This document shows, in pieces, positions 29,201-38,872 of a stretch of DNA of 64,000 nt (positions are counted from its first letter, which is position 1; each line of letters starts with the position of its first letter). This DNA comes from Brevibacillus laterosporus (GTDB lineage: Bacteria > Bacillota > Bacilli > Brevibacillales > Brevibacillaceae). A program made the position numbers and the translations under genes. The stretch spans positions 5,191,501 to 5,255,500 of the forward strand of contig CP033464.1 of NCBI GenBank assembly GCA_007833815.1, in the 5' to 3' direction. Under the pieces are notes generated by a model. It saw only the letters and a program-made list of their open reading frames with translations, was not told the origin of the DNA and made no database searches.

Positions 29201-32200
29201 TTAATACCGCAAGTACGCTAATGAACATTTCGATAGAACGATCCATGAGAATACCTACAATACGCTCTGCCAGTACACCTTTTTCTCGTAGCGTTCTTGC
29301 CAGTTGGTTCGCTCTCTTATTCAAATCCCAATAGCAAATCGTTTGATCTCCCCACACGATCGCACTCTTATTAGGTGTAGCGATCACCTGCTCTTCGAAC
29401 AACTGCGTAAATGTTTTGTCTTTTGGGAACTTCACCTTTGAATCATTAAAGCGTTCCAGTATTACACGTTTGTCTTTTGTCGAGGTCAATTCTAGCTGAT
29501 CTATCAGTTGATTTGGGTTCTCGACAATTCCATGTAACAGCGTAATAAAATGCTCCATCAGACATTTCACGTACTTCTCATCATAGCGTTTTCTATTGTA
29601 AATAAAGTGGAACTGTAAGGAATCCTCTGGTGTCACCTTTACTGTAAAGTCATAGTGAGTCTGCTCAAAATAAGCATACAAATCCATTGTGTATCCCAAG
29701 GACTGGGTAGTTTGAGCAAGCCCCTCCACATCCAATGGATAGTTTTGATAAATAAACAGATGGTCAATTAGCCCCTGCTTGACTGGACTTAGCGCTTGAA
29801 TCTCCGAGAAGGAACAATATTCATAGGGCTTGGCTTCTACAGCCTGCTTACTGACTCTTTTCAACAGCTCCAAAAACGTACTCTGATCATCCCAGCTTAC
29901 CCGTAATGGATTGGTATTGATGAACAAGCCCATGATCCTTTCTACACCATCAACCTCAGACGGTCTTCCAGAAACGGTCCTTCCAAATACAGCGTCTCGC
30001 TTGCCGTTGTATTTGCCCAAAAGAACCCCCCATGCTGTTTGAAGCAGAGTTCCCGTAGTTGAGTGATATTCCTTTGCCATTCGTTGCAGCTGTGATGTGA
30101 GATTTTTCTCTATATACAAGGTGGTCTCTTCTTGTTCGTACTCCATACTCTCGTGTCCGTGCTCAATCCCTCGCTGTACATCCATCTCTTCCTTCTGTGA
30201 TCCAGCACTCATCATTTTAGGTAGAGCGGTAGCCTCCTCGTACCCTTGGAGATAATGCTTCCAGAATCGTAGCGATTCTTCCTGATTTTGCTGTTCGATC
30301 CACCTCATATATGTATGGAACGGTACACCCTCATCTAATTCAGCCGATGTCTTTTGCTTAGCAGCACGATAAAACTCCAGCCACTCTTGTAAAATGATCT
30401 GCAAGGACCAGCCATCTATTTGAATGTGATGTGTACTTAACATGATGTGATAACAGTCGTTAGATAATGTTGAAATAACCAAACGCATCACATCTTGAGT
30501 AGGATCATAACCACGCTCTCGATCAGCGATCCGCTGGTTTTGTAAGTAATGGTGTTGCTCCTGTTCGTTCAAGTGAGATACATCTGCTTGCACAATCGGA
30601 ATAACCCGATTTTTCAGAACAACCTGAACCAGTTTTTCACTTTTCGTATAGCGATACACCGTACGCAGAGTATCGTGGCGCTCCACTACGCGCTGTAGGC
30701 TTGACGCTAGCAAATCAACGTCTACCTGCCCTTTTAATCTCAACTCCAGTTGAATCAAAAAGGAGGAGGAATGGGATTTCAAAGAGCTGTGTACATACAT
30801 CCATTCTTGAGATGGAGTTACCGAGTAGGCCTGCTGGATGTCACAGATTGGAATATCTGCTTCTACTTCCCTTTGCAATAGAGTAAGCTCCTCCAACGGA
30901 ATCGTGATCAGTGGAGCCGTAGCTTTTGGCAGTTGAGCTTCTACCTTTTGTTCCATCAAAGACATTTCTCTAGCGGCATCTGCCAGAATAGGGAACTGGA
31001 ATAAGCGCTTCATTTCTAAAGACATGCCTTTTGCCCGAAGTCGAGCCATCACTTGTATGGCCTTTATAGAATCTCCACCCAAATAGAAGAAATGATCACG
31101 GGCTCCGACCTTCTTCAGTCGCAACACGTCTTGCCATATCCCAGCCAGAATCCACTCTCTTTCATTTCTCGGCTCTACATAGACCTCACCTGTGAGAAGT
31201 GTATCTCCATCTAGTGTGGGTAATGGTAGACTTTTACGATCAACCTTACCATTTTGTGTCACCGGTATGCTCTTCACATACATAAAATACGTGGGAATCA
31301 TATACATCGGCAGTGTTTTTGCTAATTCCTCTCTCAATACTCCAATGCTATGTTCTCGCTCTGACACAATGTACGCACACAGCTCTTGTCCTCCTTGTTC
31401 ATTCTCGACAGCCAACACCACTGCTTCTTTCAAACCATCAATTTTGACCAACTGTGTTTCTATTTCTCCAGACTCGATACGATACCCTCGAATCTTCACC
31501 TGGTGGTCCATGCGTCCCAGATACTCCAATTGTCCATCAGGCAACCACCTAGCATAGTCTCCCGTTTTGTACATCAGCTCGCCTTTGTTTGTAAATGGAT
31601 TCGGGACAAAACGATTTGCTGTAATCTCTGGGAGATTGAGATACCCTCTTGCCAAGCCAACACCAGACACACATAGCTCACCTGTCACTCCCACCGGTTG
31701 TAGTTTACCATGTGGCCCAACAATATATATTTGGATATTGTCGATAGGTCGACCAATCGGAACCAATGCCAAGGTATCTGTATCACAGTCATAGTAGGTC
31801 ACTTCAATGGTCGTCTCCGTTGGCCCGTATAAATTATGTAGAGTAATGCCATACGGTTGCAAAAGCTCATGGAACTTGGCGACATGTTGGACCTTGAGCG
31901 CTTCCCCGCTAGCAAATACAAGCCGAAGATTTTTTACCTGCTCTTCTATCCCTGTTTCCGTGAGATAGTTGAGAAAAATATGTAGCATAGATGGTACAAA
32001 ATGAATCACTGAAATGTTTTGTTGTTGGATAGTCTGAACAATCGTATCTGGGTCTTTTTCTCCTCCTGGGTGTAAAAAGCATACCTTTGCCCCTACAAAT
32101 GACCAGCCAAACAATTCATAGACGGAAACATCAAATGTGTACGGTGTTTTTTGCAAAATCGTATCTTGCTCCGTAAGCGGGTACTTTTTCTGAGTCCAGT

Positions 32201-34103
32201 AGTTGCGATATATTACCGACTGATGTTCGATCATTACCCCTTTTGGATTTCCAGTCGAGCCGGAAGTATAAATCACATAAATAAGATGTTGAGCTTGTGC
32301 CCGTGGTTCCAGGTTTGTCCCATCCTCATTCGCATAGAGATCGGATTGTATGACGAGCTCCTCTCCCTCAAACAAGAAATGCTCGGCAAAAACAGGATGC
32401 ACAAGCAATAGAGACGTTCCACTATCCTCTAACATGTACTGAATTCGTTCCTTGGGGGATTCGGGATCGATGGGCAAGTAAGCTCCACCCGCTTTAATAA
32501 TGGCGAAAATACCTATTAGCATTTCTAAAGATCGCTCCGTCATAATGGCAACAATCTGATCAGGCTGCACTCCTTTCTTTCTGAGCCTTCTTGCCAGACG
32601 GTTGGCCTGTTCATTTAACTCGCGATAGGTGAGCTGTTTGTTTTCAAAGACCACCGCTACATGATCAGGTGTTTTTTCAACCTGTTCTTCAAACATTTGG
32701 TGAACCGTTTTGTCCAAAGGAATATCTACCTCTGTTTCATTAAAAGACCTGAGTAACTGCTTTTCCATCTCAGATAAGAGTTGTAGATTACCAACCTTTT
32801 TACTGGGTTCCTCTACGCCATCTTGCAACAGGATTAGAAGCTGTTCTACCATTCGTATAATTTCTGACTTATCAAACATTTCGATCTGATAATCTAGAGT
32901 GAGCATAATATGTCCGTTATCGATATTCTCTTTTACATGCACATTCAACGGATAGCCTACATGACCAGTAAAGAGCCATTCCATGCTATATGTAAGCTGA
33001 CCCTTTTGCCCCCACTTCATGGGTTGGTACTCCATCACAATGGTAAAGAGTTCGTCCATTTCTCGATGCTTGGTTCGTAATTCTTGAATCAGCAAATTAT
33101 AGGGGTATTTCTGATGTCGCAGAATGGAAACTTGTTTTTGGGTGATTTGGCGGACATAAGAGGCAAAGTCTATCTCATCATTCACTTGTGTACGAAACGG
33201 CTGGGTACTTACAAACATACCAAACATGCTCGCATCCGTTCGATTGGTCCGATTACCATAGAGTGTACCAATGGCAACATCATCGGATAATGAAAGCTTG
33301 TGCAAATAAATAGAGAGAGTGGCCAAAAATAGGGCATTCACACTAACCTGATGTTCTTTACAAAAGTCATGCATCAATGTCTGAAGTCGCTGTGGAATAG
33401 GAAAAGACTCTCTCTTTGCCACTGAACTTGACTGAAAAGAAAGGACTTGTTTTACTCCATTTACTTCAGGAAGACTGGAAAAAGCCTCATGCCAAAAACT
33501 CTCATCCTTCTGAAAGCGTCCGGAATTCTCATATTCCTTTTCGCTATCTAAATAAGAGAGATAGGAAGGTTGGACTTCCAACACTATCGGCTCGCCTGCA
33601 AGAAGCTGCACATAGTTATCCATAAAATGATTACAGAACAAATCTATGGACACACCATCGGTAATAAGATGATGAAATCGGCAATAAACCCACATTTCCT
33701 CGCCATGAATCTTATGAAGGGAAATCTCGTACAAATCAGAATAAAATAGCTCCATAGGAGTCTTCGCCCGAGTCTTGGCCCATTCTTCGAGTTCATTTAT
33801 AGTTGACACTTCTTCAAGCTTATGAAACTCTAGCTTTTGGCTGTAGTCTATGAAAGGAAATTGCTGCTCCTCATAGTCTGCTAGATATTGCCTTGGTTCT
33901 GCTTGCTCTTTGTCCGTTAAACGAATGCGAAAGGCATCATGTGCGTAAATGGCTGCGTTTATAGCTTGGCAAAGTTTCGAATAATCAGACTCCCCTGTGA
34001 TTTTTATAAACCCCGCCATGATGTTTACAGCAGTATCAGGATGCATCATCTCCGTGTACCAAATTCTTTTTTGGGGATGCGATAGCGCATAGGTTTTTTG
34101 CAT
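26268..34103 (-). CDS. NRPS, C-A(Ser-like)-T-C-A(basic)-T-C
   Basis: This 2611-residue synthetase opens with a C domain (HHLITDG at 144-150) whose N-terminus, LSHPQKRIWYTEMMHP, resembles starter C domains of lipopeptides. Next come A1 (450-970), a carrier with GGDSIK near 1008, C (HHIQIDGWS near 1224), A2 (FDVFAGD near 1762), a carrier (GGHSLK near 2107) and a final C domain near 2155-2600. That last C has HHIISDAV, so the glycine of HHxxxDG is alanine. Codes read against GrsA: A1 DVYHFSLIEK (serine code with W239Y and D331E; substrate uncertain), A2 DVGDLGTIEK (close to ornithine/diaminobutyrate codes, so probably a basic amino acid). There is no TE; the next gene supplies it. A GGGTGAG site precedes the ATG. 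Confidence 0.9.
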   Translation of the reverse strand: MQKTYALSHPQKRIWYTEMMHPDTAVNIMAGFIKITGESDYSKLCQAINAAIYAHDAFRIRLTDKEQAEPRQYLADYEEQQFPFIDYSQKLEFHKLEEVSTINELEEWAKTRAKTPMELFYSDLYEISLHKIHGEEMWVYCRFHHLITDGVSIDLFCNHFMDNYVQLLAGEPIVLEVQPSYLSYLDSEKEYENSGRFQKDESFWHEAFSSLPEVNGVKQVLSFQSSSVAKRESFPIPQRLQTLMHDFCKEHQVSVNALFLATLSIYLHKLSLSDDVAIGTLYGNRTNRTDASMFGMFVSTQPFRTQVNDEIDFASYVRQITQKQVSILRHQKYPYNLLIQELRTKHREMDELFTIVMEYQPMKWGQKGQLTYSMEWLFTGHVGYPLNVHVKENIDNGHIMLTLDYQIEMFDKSEIIRMVEQLLILLQDGVEEPSKKVGNLQLLSEMEKQLLRSFNETEVDIPLDKTVHQMFEEQVEKTPDHVAVVFENKQLTYRELNEQANRLARRLRKKGVQPDQIVAIMTERSLEMLIGIFAIIKAGGAYLPIDPESPKERIQYMLEDSGTSLLLVHPVFAEHFLFEGEELVIQSDLYANEDGTNLEPRAQAQHLIYVIYTSGSTGNPKGVMIEHQSVIYRNYWTQKKYPLTEQDTILQKTPYTFDVSVYELFGWSFVGAKVCFLHPGGEKDPDTIVQTIQQQNISVIHFVPSMLHIFLNYLTETGIEEQVKNLRLVFASGEALKVQHVAKFHELLQPYGITLHNLYGPTETTIEVTYYDCDTDTLALVPIGRPIDNIQIYIVGPHGKLQPVGVTGELCVSGVGLARGYLNLPEITANRFVPNPFTNKGELMYKTGDYARWLPDGQLEYLGRMDHQVKIRGYRIESGEIETQLVKIDGLKEAVVLAVENEQGGQELCAYIVSEREHSIGVLREELAKTLPMYMIPTYFMYVKSIPVTQNGKVDRKSLPLPTLDGDTLLTGEVYVEPRNEREWILAGIWQDVLRLKKVGARDHFFYLGGDSIKAIQVMARLRAKGMSLEMKRLFQFPILADAAREMSLMEQKVEAQLPKATAPLITIPLEELTLLQREVEADIPICDIQQAYSVTPSQEWMYVHSSLKSHSSSFLIQLELRLKGQVDVDLLASSLQRVVERHDTLRTVYRYTKSEKLVQVVLKNRVIPIVQADVSHLNEQEQHHYLQNQRIADRERGYDPTQDVMRLVISTLSNDCYHIMLSTHHIQIDGWSLQIILQEWLEFYRAAKQKTSAELDEGVPFHTYMRWIEQQNQEESLRFWKHYLQGYEEATALPKMMSAGSQKEEMDVQRGIEHGHESMEYEQEETTLYIEKNLTSQLQRMAKEYHSTTGTLLQTAWGVLLGKYNGKRDAVFGRTVSGRPSEVDGVERIMGLFINTNPLRVSWDDQSTFLELLKRVSKQAVEAKPYEYCSFSEIQALSPVKQGLIDHLFIYQNYPLDVEGLAQTTQSLGYTMDLYAYFEQTHYDFTVKVTPEDSLQFHFIYNRKRYDEKYVKCLMEHFITLLHGIVENPNQLIDQLELTSTKDKRVILERFNDSKVKFPKDKTFTQLFEEQVIATPNKSAIVWGDQTICYWDLNKRANQLARTLREKGVLAERIVGILMDRSIEMFISVLAVLKAGGAYVPIDPHYPSERIYYLLTDSDSMMLFTTRATEAHLQINKGEYTKEILYVEDELNYHPDGSNLVGVTKPENMAYLIYTSGSTGNPKGVMIEHRGYVNAAYAWMQEYELKQTPCQLLQMASFSFDVFAGDMAKALLTGGQLIICPEDIRIHPPALYEFMRKHQISMVDTTPALFVPIMQYVAEEGLELPDLKLILLGADTVSIKDFTYLLQKFGQAIRILNTYGVTEASIESSYFEEEAGWLNGQSHVPIGKPLPNTSYYIVNQQNQLLPVGIPGELCIGGAGVARGYYKQEELTLQKFIPNPYVSGERMYKTGDVARWLPDGNVEFLGRMDHQVKVRGYRIETGEIEAKIRELGYVKEAVVSVWTSSLGEHELCAHLVSEEALSFAKVKDDLAIFLPGYMIPTHMYQIDQIPLTPNGKVDRKTLSISERNAVRNQEYVAPRTLLEARMAMLWQDLLGINPISIYDDFFELGGHSLKVMMFVAKVHKEWHVQLPIEKVFQYPTIASLAKLLPEMEKSVHKGIQPAQESEYYPLSSAQKRLFLLHQLDGATVSYNILAVIMLEGAVDRERMEIAFQHLIQRHATLRTSFEMVHGEPMQRVHDKADFTIQYEDMRNNHVAEEDIHALIQACIQPFDLETPPLLRVGLIELAADRHLLLVDIHHIISDAVSMATFTDEFVRLYQGEELPALRLQYKDYAVWQQFWKQTAPYLKQEEYWLQQLAGELPVLQLPLDYQRPEALTFAGDQLSITLDQETTHLVHQIAEETGTTPFMILLSTFGLLLAQYSGQDEIMIGSPIAGRRDDDIQRIVGMFVNTLVLRMHPEGSKSFAAYLDEAKLTSLKAFENQDYQFEELIEKVKAERTPNRNPLFDVVFVLQNTDWQTSQVNGLTLIPYPYTHQTAKFDLTLQAMEQGDRFHFTWEYRTALFKRDTIEQMGQNYVELLRMVTANKDMLINEIPFLRTKKMESAITEDFTFTF

Positions 34104-34330
34104 CAGGTCTCACCCTTTTTTTAGGTTGGATGTTTTTTTATGATTTTTTCATTTTAGATTTTGGATTGGGCATACTGTTCATTTATAAATAAACATATTT
34201 TACCTGTATAATTATAACAAATTAAGAAGAAGGTACTCTATTAAAATATATTTTTACAGTGGGGTTGTTTGTTTCGGGGTTCACCGTACCGTATCTACAC
34301 GCATAGATAGTTGTGAGGAGGCTAAACAAA

Positions 34331-34357
34331 AAAACGCCCAAATTTTAGGGATTCGGA
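34331..34357 (-). terminator. Terminator of the frameshifted secreted-protein gene
   Basis: On the minus strand GTCCGAA pairs with TTTGGGC across an A-rich loop, followed by seven T. The sequence is a decayed copy of the ACGTCCGAAT-type terminator found at 40942, 48846 and 53652. Confidence 0.6.
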
Positions 34358-34376
34358 CCTAACCTTTCAAAAATGT

Positions 34377-34894
34377 TTACTTCTCAAAAATATCTTTATA
34401 TTTCTCTTCAACTTCATCTTTTAGTTTTTGATAGTGTCTGTTTTCTGATGCAAAGCCTTTTTCCTTGCTATCAGACCCGTTAATATTAAACTTACCTTGG
34501 TATACCCCTAACAGACTATAGCTTTGACCGTCATGAGCTTTTTTTAAGAACAGAAGGTACTCTTTTCCTTTTTCCATAGGTGTAAAGCCCTCTATTGTTT
34601 CTAGATCGTCTTGATATTTAGAAGAGCTTTCTACATAGACAGCATCTTGAAGTACAGGAATAACCTTTGTATCAGTTTCTAAGTATAGGTAAAAGTTGGC
34701 TCATATTCTGAAAAATCCTTTTCAAGGTATCCCACTACAATATACTCTGCTTCATTTTCTAATGCTTCCACATTTTCATATCCTACTACTTTTGCTTCTA
34801 TCTTTACTACTTTTGCTGGTGTCAAAAAATAAAACCCACTTGTTACTAATGCAACCGAACAAATAATAGTTCCAGCTAGCTTTTTCATGTTCAT
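34377..34894 (-). pseudogene. Small secreted protein, frameshifted
   Basis: The 5' part (34679-34894) encodes MKKLAGTIICSVALVTSGF, a good signal peptide, then about 50 residues up to a stop. The next frame goes on without a gap through LETDTKVIPVLQDAVYVESS to a lysine- and glutamate-rich C-terminus ending at 34377. One indel near 34680 therefore splits a secreted protein of about 170 residues. GGGGG lies nine bases before the ATG. Function unknown; it is one of several small secreted proteins in the accessory DNA. A sequencing error is possible. Confidence 0.65.
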
Positions 34895-35093
34895 GAATTA
34901 TTTCCCCCATTTCAATTTCAAATTCTTTTCATCATCTATCTGAATATCTGTACTTAGATGAACCGAATGCCTTAATCAAATCCGATTCTGTGTCATTACT
35001 ATAAGGTGGACTTCTGAAATGGTTCGGCGCCATATTAATATGTGAACATGTTGAGTTCCATGAGCTATATTATTTATCGTGAAAACTAAAAAC

Positions 35094-35150
35094 CATCCAT
35101 TAAGGACAGCTTACTTAATAAACAAGTTATCAACTGCTCTTTGTCAAATG
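35094..35150 (-). pseudogene. Last codons of a tyrosine recombinase plus terminator
   Basis: The minus strand reads RAVDNLFIK then stop, almost the same as the end of the recombinase at 52411 (RAVENLFIK). The following terminator-like bases also match (AAGCTGTCC...GGATGG). Only this end of the gene remains here, a scar of a lost or duplicated element. Confidence 0.6.
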
Positions 35151-35152
35151 AG

Positions 35153-35196
35153 AAAGACAGTCCAAAACTTTTTGAAGGAAGTTTCGGACTGTCTTT
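35153..35196 (-). terminator. Terminator of hcp
   Basis: AAAGACAGTCCAAAACTT and AAGTTTCGGACTGTCTTT form an 18-bp stem with one mismatch and an 8-base loop, about 20 bases after the hcp stop. Confidence 0.75.
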
Positions 35197-35217
35197 GTGG
35201 TTTGTAGAAAAGTTTTT

Positions 35218-36513
35218 TTATTGGGTAATCTCCATCATCTGCTTCATGTCCTCCTGCGCATGTCCGATCAGCTTTACGTTAAACAAATCCTGCAGGACCG
35301 TGAGCACGCCTGGCTGAATAAATTCAGGCAGCTTTGGACCAATCCGGATATCCTTGATTCCCATGCTGAACAACCCGAGCAGGATAGCCACTGCTTTTTG
35401 CTCAAACCATGAAAGCACGATGCTTACCGGCAAATCGTTTACCTCGCAGCCAAACGCCTCTGCCAGAGCCGCTGCGATCTTGATTGTAGATACAGAGTTG
35501 TTGCACTGCCCCAAATCAATATAGCGGGGAATATCGGTTCCTGGCACTGTTCCAAAGTCCACATCATTAAAACGGAACTTTCCACAGGACGTGGTAAGAA
35601 TAACCGTTTCCTTTGGTAAAGAAGTGGCCAATTCCCGGTAGTACTCGCCGCCTTTCCCCGGTGCGTCACACCCTGCAATCACGAAGAAGCGTTTGATCTT
35701 GCCTGCTTTTACAGCATCGATAATTTCCGGCGCTAACCCCAAAACCGTCTCGTGATGATATCCGGTGATTAAAGTTTGATCGGATTCGATTTTTGCTTCT
35801 GGCAAGGAGAGTGCTTTTTCGATCAGTGGAGAAAAATCGTCGTTTTCAATCTTAGTTACTCCCTCCAGCCCGGCGACATCATAGGAGTAAAATCTGTCAG
35901 CATAACTGCCTTTAATCGGCATGACACAGTTTGTTGTCGCAAGAATTGCCCCCGGAAACTCCTCGAACAGTCGTCGTTGGTCGTACCATGCTTTGCCGAT
36001 GTTTCCTTTCAAATGTGGGTACTTTTTCAAGGCAGGATATCCGTGGGCAGGAAGCATCTCGGAATGAGTGAAAATGTTTATGCCCTTCCCCTCTGTCTGT
36101 TTCAGCAATTCCTCCAGCGCGAACAGATTGTGTCCAGTAACCACAATGCATTTGCCGTCGATTTTATTTTGCGATACGGTTACAGGCTGGGGAATGCCGA
36201 AGTGCTCGGTATGGGCTTTGTCCAATAGCTCCATCACCTTGATCGCGGCCTGCCCTACCTTCATCGCCATTTTTAGATGTTCGTCCAGATTAAAGTTAAC
36301 ATTAGTCAAGGTAAAATATAGCGCTTCCTGGGTGATGCCATCCACTTCGGAGTCGATATAACCCAGTTGGCGAGCATGCGTGGCATACGCCGCAATCCCT
36401 TTTAACGCGAAAATGATCGTGTCTTGAATGCTGGCCAATTCCTCTGTTTTCCCGCAGACACCGATCACCTTGCAACCGCCGCTTGGGGTTTGTTCGCACT
36501 GGTAACAGAACAT
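35218..36513 (-). CDS. hcp: Hybrid-cluster protein / hydroxylamine reductase
   Basis: This 431-residue enzyme belongs to the short class of hybrid-cluster proteins. It reduces hydroxylamine or nitric oxide in low oxygen and helps with nitrosative stress. The N-terminal cluster motif is CYQCEQTPSGGCKVIGVCG. Hybrid-cluster ligands are seen in FTHSEMLPAHGYP, ATTNC, IAGCDAPG, LTTSCGKFR and DLGQCNNSVS. The start chosen is the ATG with AAGGAGAG seven bases upstream; a GTG one codon earlier is open too. The gene stands alone behind an Fnr-type site placed for activation. No hcr reductase follows. Confidence 0.95.
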   Translation of the reverse strand: MFCYQCEQTPSGGCKVIGVCGKTEELASIQDTIIFALKGIAAYATHARQLGYIDSEVDGITQEALYFTLTNVNFNLDEHLKMAMKVGQAAIKVMELLDKAHTEHFGIPQPVTVSQNKIDGKCIVVTGHNLFALEELLKQTEGKGINIFTHSEMLPAHGYPALKKYPHLKGNIGKAWYDQRRLFEEFPGAILATTNCVMPIKGSYADRFYSYDVAGLEGVTKIENDDFSPLIEKALSLPEAKIESDQTLITGYHHETVLGLAPEIIDAVKAGKIKRFFVIAGCDAPGKGGEYYRELATSLPKETVILTTSCGKFRFNDVDFGTVPGTDIPRYIDLGQCNNSVSTIKIAAALAEAFGCEVNDLPVSIVLSWFEQKAVAILLGLFSMGIKDIRIGPKLPEFIQPGVLTVLQDLFNVKLIGHAQEDMKQMMEITQ

Positions 36514-36550
36514 CACGATCTCTCCTTTTTCTTCTGCTCTTTATGAGTTG

Positions 36551-36593
36551 ATTATAAAGATCGGCCATCATATTCGATGTGATACGGCTCACA
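36551..36593 (-). promoter_or_regulatory. Fnr/Crp-type site and -10 box of hcp promoter
   Basis: TGTGATACGGCTCACA (36578-36593) fits the TGTGA-N6-TCACA Fnr site of Bacillus exactly. On the minus strand TATAAT lies at 36556-36551. Taking the transcription start seven bases beyond the -10 box puts it at about 36544, which places the centre of the site at -41.5, the standard spacing for a class II activator. No -35 box is needed. Confidence 0.8.
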
Positions 36594-36599
36594 AAAAGG

Positions 36600-37085
36600 G
36601 TGGCGAAACAGTGACAAGCGAGTGGGTTCTAAAAAAACTAACCATTCGTGGAGTGGTCCCCCCTTGCTTATCTCAAACCTGACTGAATTATTTTTCCGTA
36701 TGAAATTATATTGATGATATAGATTTAGATAATAACCACAATATGTTCCCTTGACTGACTGTGCTTTTTTATCAATGCAAAAATCCCCTTCTGCACCTAT
36801 CGCAGAAGGGGTTAGTTAGTGAAAAGGGGTATCCCTTATTTCATTAAAATTCAATGCTTTTGATCTTTCTTTTGTCGTTCCTTCTTTCTATTCGAAGGGT
36901 TTGGTTATGTTTTATTTTCAATGATATTCTATGGTTTACTCAATTCTTTATGAAATTTTTTATTTTATCTCTGTTTTTTTCAATCATTGCCTTTTCAATC
37001 TCTTCATCATAGAAACAATTGTCCATTAATGAAAAATGTTGCTTACATTTTTTCTTTAAATACCTTTGTTTCTAGATCCAAAGAA
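36600..37085. other. Intergenic stretch between hcp and mqo
   Basis: It holds a clear minus-strand terminator (36785-36811, CCCCTTCTGC/GCAGAAGGGG with a T-run) that may end mqo transcripts. On the minus strand 36940-37070 an open frame reads MDNCFYDEEIEKAMIEKN and ends within about ten codons, without a binding site. It could be the tail of a small protein but I cannot support it as a gene. The remaining AT-rich DNA shows nothing I recognise. Confidence 0.5.
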
Positions 37086-38588
37086 TTAACTATAGACGGG
37101 TTGTTTTTCGCTTAGACCAAGCGTCTGCGCTGTTGAAGTATGAATTTCCTGGAAATGCTCTGGGTTTTTCACTAGTGACACGCCATAAGAAGGAACCATT
37201 TCTTTTATTTTCGGTTCCCAATCTTTCATATGTTGTGGGAAGCATTTTTCTAATACTTCAAACATAACGTGAACGGCAGTAGAAGCACCCGGAGAAGCCC
37301 CAAGCAATGCAGCTATCGAGCCATCAGCGGCACTAACAACTTCCGTACCAAATTGAAGTGTTCCCCTGCCGCCGGCCTCAGTATCTTTGATAACTTGCAC
37401 ACGTTGGCCCGCTACCACTATATCCCAATCCTCGCTTTTGGCGTTCGGAATAAACTCGCGTACTTCTTCCATGCGCTTTTCATTCGATAACATAACTTGC
37501 TGGATCAGGTATTTTGTCAATGCCATCTCTTTTGCGCCTGCCGCCAACATAGTGAAGACATTATTCGGTTTTACGGAACCTATCAAATCAAAATTTGAAC
37601 CAGTTTTTAAGAACTTTGGTGAGAAGCCGGCAAACGGTCCAAACAGCAATGATTTTTTGTTGTCGATATATCTTGTATCAAGATGCGGAACAGACATTGG
37701 AGGAGCACCAACCTTAGCTTTACCGTATACTTTTGCATGATGCTGCTCTACAACTTCCGGATTTTTACATACCATAAATAGTCCGCTTACCGGGAATCCT
37801 CCAATATGTTTTGATTCAGGAATACCGGTTTTTTGTAGTAAAGGCAGACTTCCGCCCCCACCGCCGATAAAGACGAATTTTGCAGTATGGTATTCGATTT
37901 TACCGCTATCGATATCAAGCACTTTTACTTCCCACGAGCCGTCGCTAGTACGTTTCATATCCTTAACACTATGCTTGTAGTTTATCTCGACGTTTTTACT
38001 CTTTAAGTGGTCAAACAATATGCGTGTTAAAGCACCAAAGTTGACATCCGTTCCAGAGTCGATTTTTGTTGCCGCTATCGGTTCATTCGATGTACGGCCT
38101 TCCATGATAAGCGGAAGCCATTCCTTCAGTTTTTCAGCATCATCGGAAAATTCCATCCCTTGAAACAGGGGATTGTTTGACAGCGCTTCAAAACGTTTTT
38201 TCAAAAACGTTACATTTTTTTCCCCTTGTACTAAACTCATATGAGGTATTGGCATGATAAAGTCCTGCGGATTACCAATCAAATTGCTGTTTACAAGATA
38301 AGACCAAAACTGTCTGGAAAGCTGAAACTGTTCATTAATTTTTATAGCTTTGCTAATATCTATAGATCCGTCAGATTTTTCGGATGTATAGTTAAGCTCG
38401 CACAGTGCAGAATGGCCCGTACCCGCATTATTCCATTCGTTAGAGCTTTCTTCTCCTGCATTTGGGAGTTTCTCAAACACTTTGATTTCCCATTCCGGTG
38501 CTAACTCTTTCAGTAATGATCCCAAAGTCGCGCTCATGACTCCGGCACCTATTAAGATAACGTCTGTTTTTTTCTGTATGCTACTCAT
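37086..38588 (-). CDS. mqo: Malate:quinone oxidoreductase
   Basis: This 500-residue FAD enzyme oxidises malate to oxaloacetate at the membrane and reduces quinone, bypassing NAD-dependent malate dehydrogenase in the citric acid cycle. The N-terminal FAD fold is [20 protein letters not shown]. Family motifs [21 protein letters not shown] and [17 protein letters not shown] are complete. The ATG follows AAGGAAGG. Length is normal. It stands alone; the 280 bases upstream hold its promoter, which I cannot define. Confidence 0.96.
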   Translation of the reverse strand: MSSIQKKTDVILIGAGVMSATLGSLLKELAPEWEIKVFEKLPNAGEESSNEWNNAGTGHSALCELNYTSEKSDGSIDISKAIKINEQFQLSRQFWSYLVNSNLIGNPQDFIMPIPHMSLVQGEKNVTFLKKRFEALSNNPLFQGMEFSDDAEKLKEWLPLIMEGRTSNEPIAATKIDSGTDVNFGALTRILFDHLKSKNVEINYKHSVKDMKRTSDGSWEVKVLDIDSGKIEYHTAKFVFIGGGGGSLPLLQKTGIPESKHIGGFPVSGLFMVCKNPEVVEQHHAKVYGKAKVGAPPMSVPHLDTRYIDNKKSLLFGPFAGFSPKFLKTGSNFDLIGSVKPNNVFTMLAAGAKEMALTKYLIQQVMLSNEKRMEEVREFIPNAKSEDWDIVVAGQRVQVIKDTEAGGRGTLQFGTEVVSAADGSIAALLGASPGASTAVHVMFEVLEKCFPQHMKDWEPKIKEMVPSYGVSLVKNPEHFQEIHTSTAQTLGLSEKQPVYS

Positions 38589-38823
38589 TATAACCTTCCT
38601 TATCCCCTATATTGGCAAAAAAGAGAGGTAGGCGCTCCTGCTTAGGTGTCACAAAAAGCCAGGGGCTACCTAGGAACACACCTTTTCTGTCTCAATTATA
38701 ACCATACCATAGTCTATTATAATTATTTATAGATTAAAATATCTACTGTTATCTGATGATTATAAACTATTTAAAGCTGGTAAAAAAGTGAGAACTCCGT
38801 CCACAAGGCCCTAGGAACACACA

Positions 38824-38872
38824 AAAACCAAAGCCTTAACCCAGCTTCTTGCAAGGGTTGAGGCTTTGGTTT
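38824..38872 (-). terminator. Strong hairpin terminator without an obvious gene
   Basis: AAACCAAAGCCTTAACCC pairs with GGGTTGAGGCTTTGGTTT; on the minus strand TTTTTGT follows. Any minus-strand gene it served is lost; the serpin fragment next to it reads the other way. Confidence 0.6.

Noticed and set aside
15800-32600. Repeated DNA segments every 3-4 kb inside the NRPS genes
   Set aside because: These are the conserved cores of paralogous A, T and C domains, not insertion sequences or a tandem repeat array.
14550-34103. Many long open frames on the plus strand and other frames within the NRPS genes
   Set aside because: They overlap well-defined domains on the minus strand, have no binding sites and show no protein-like motifs; they are shadows of the NRPS genes.
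36600-36720. Possible insertion sequence end around AGTGGTCCCCCC
   Set aside because: No matching inverted end or transposase remnant was found nearby.
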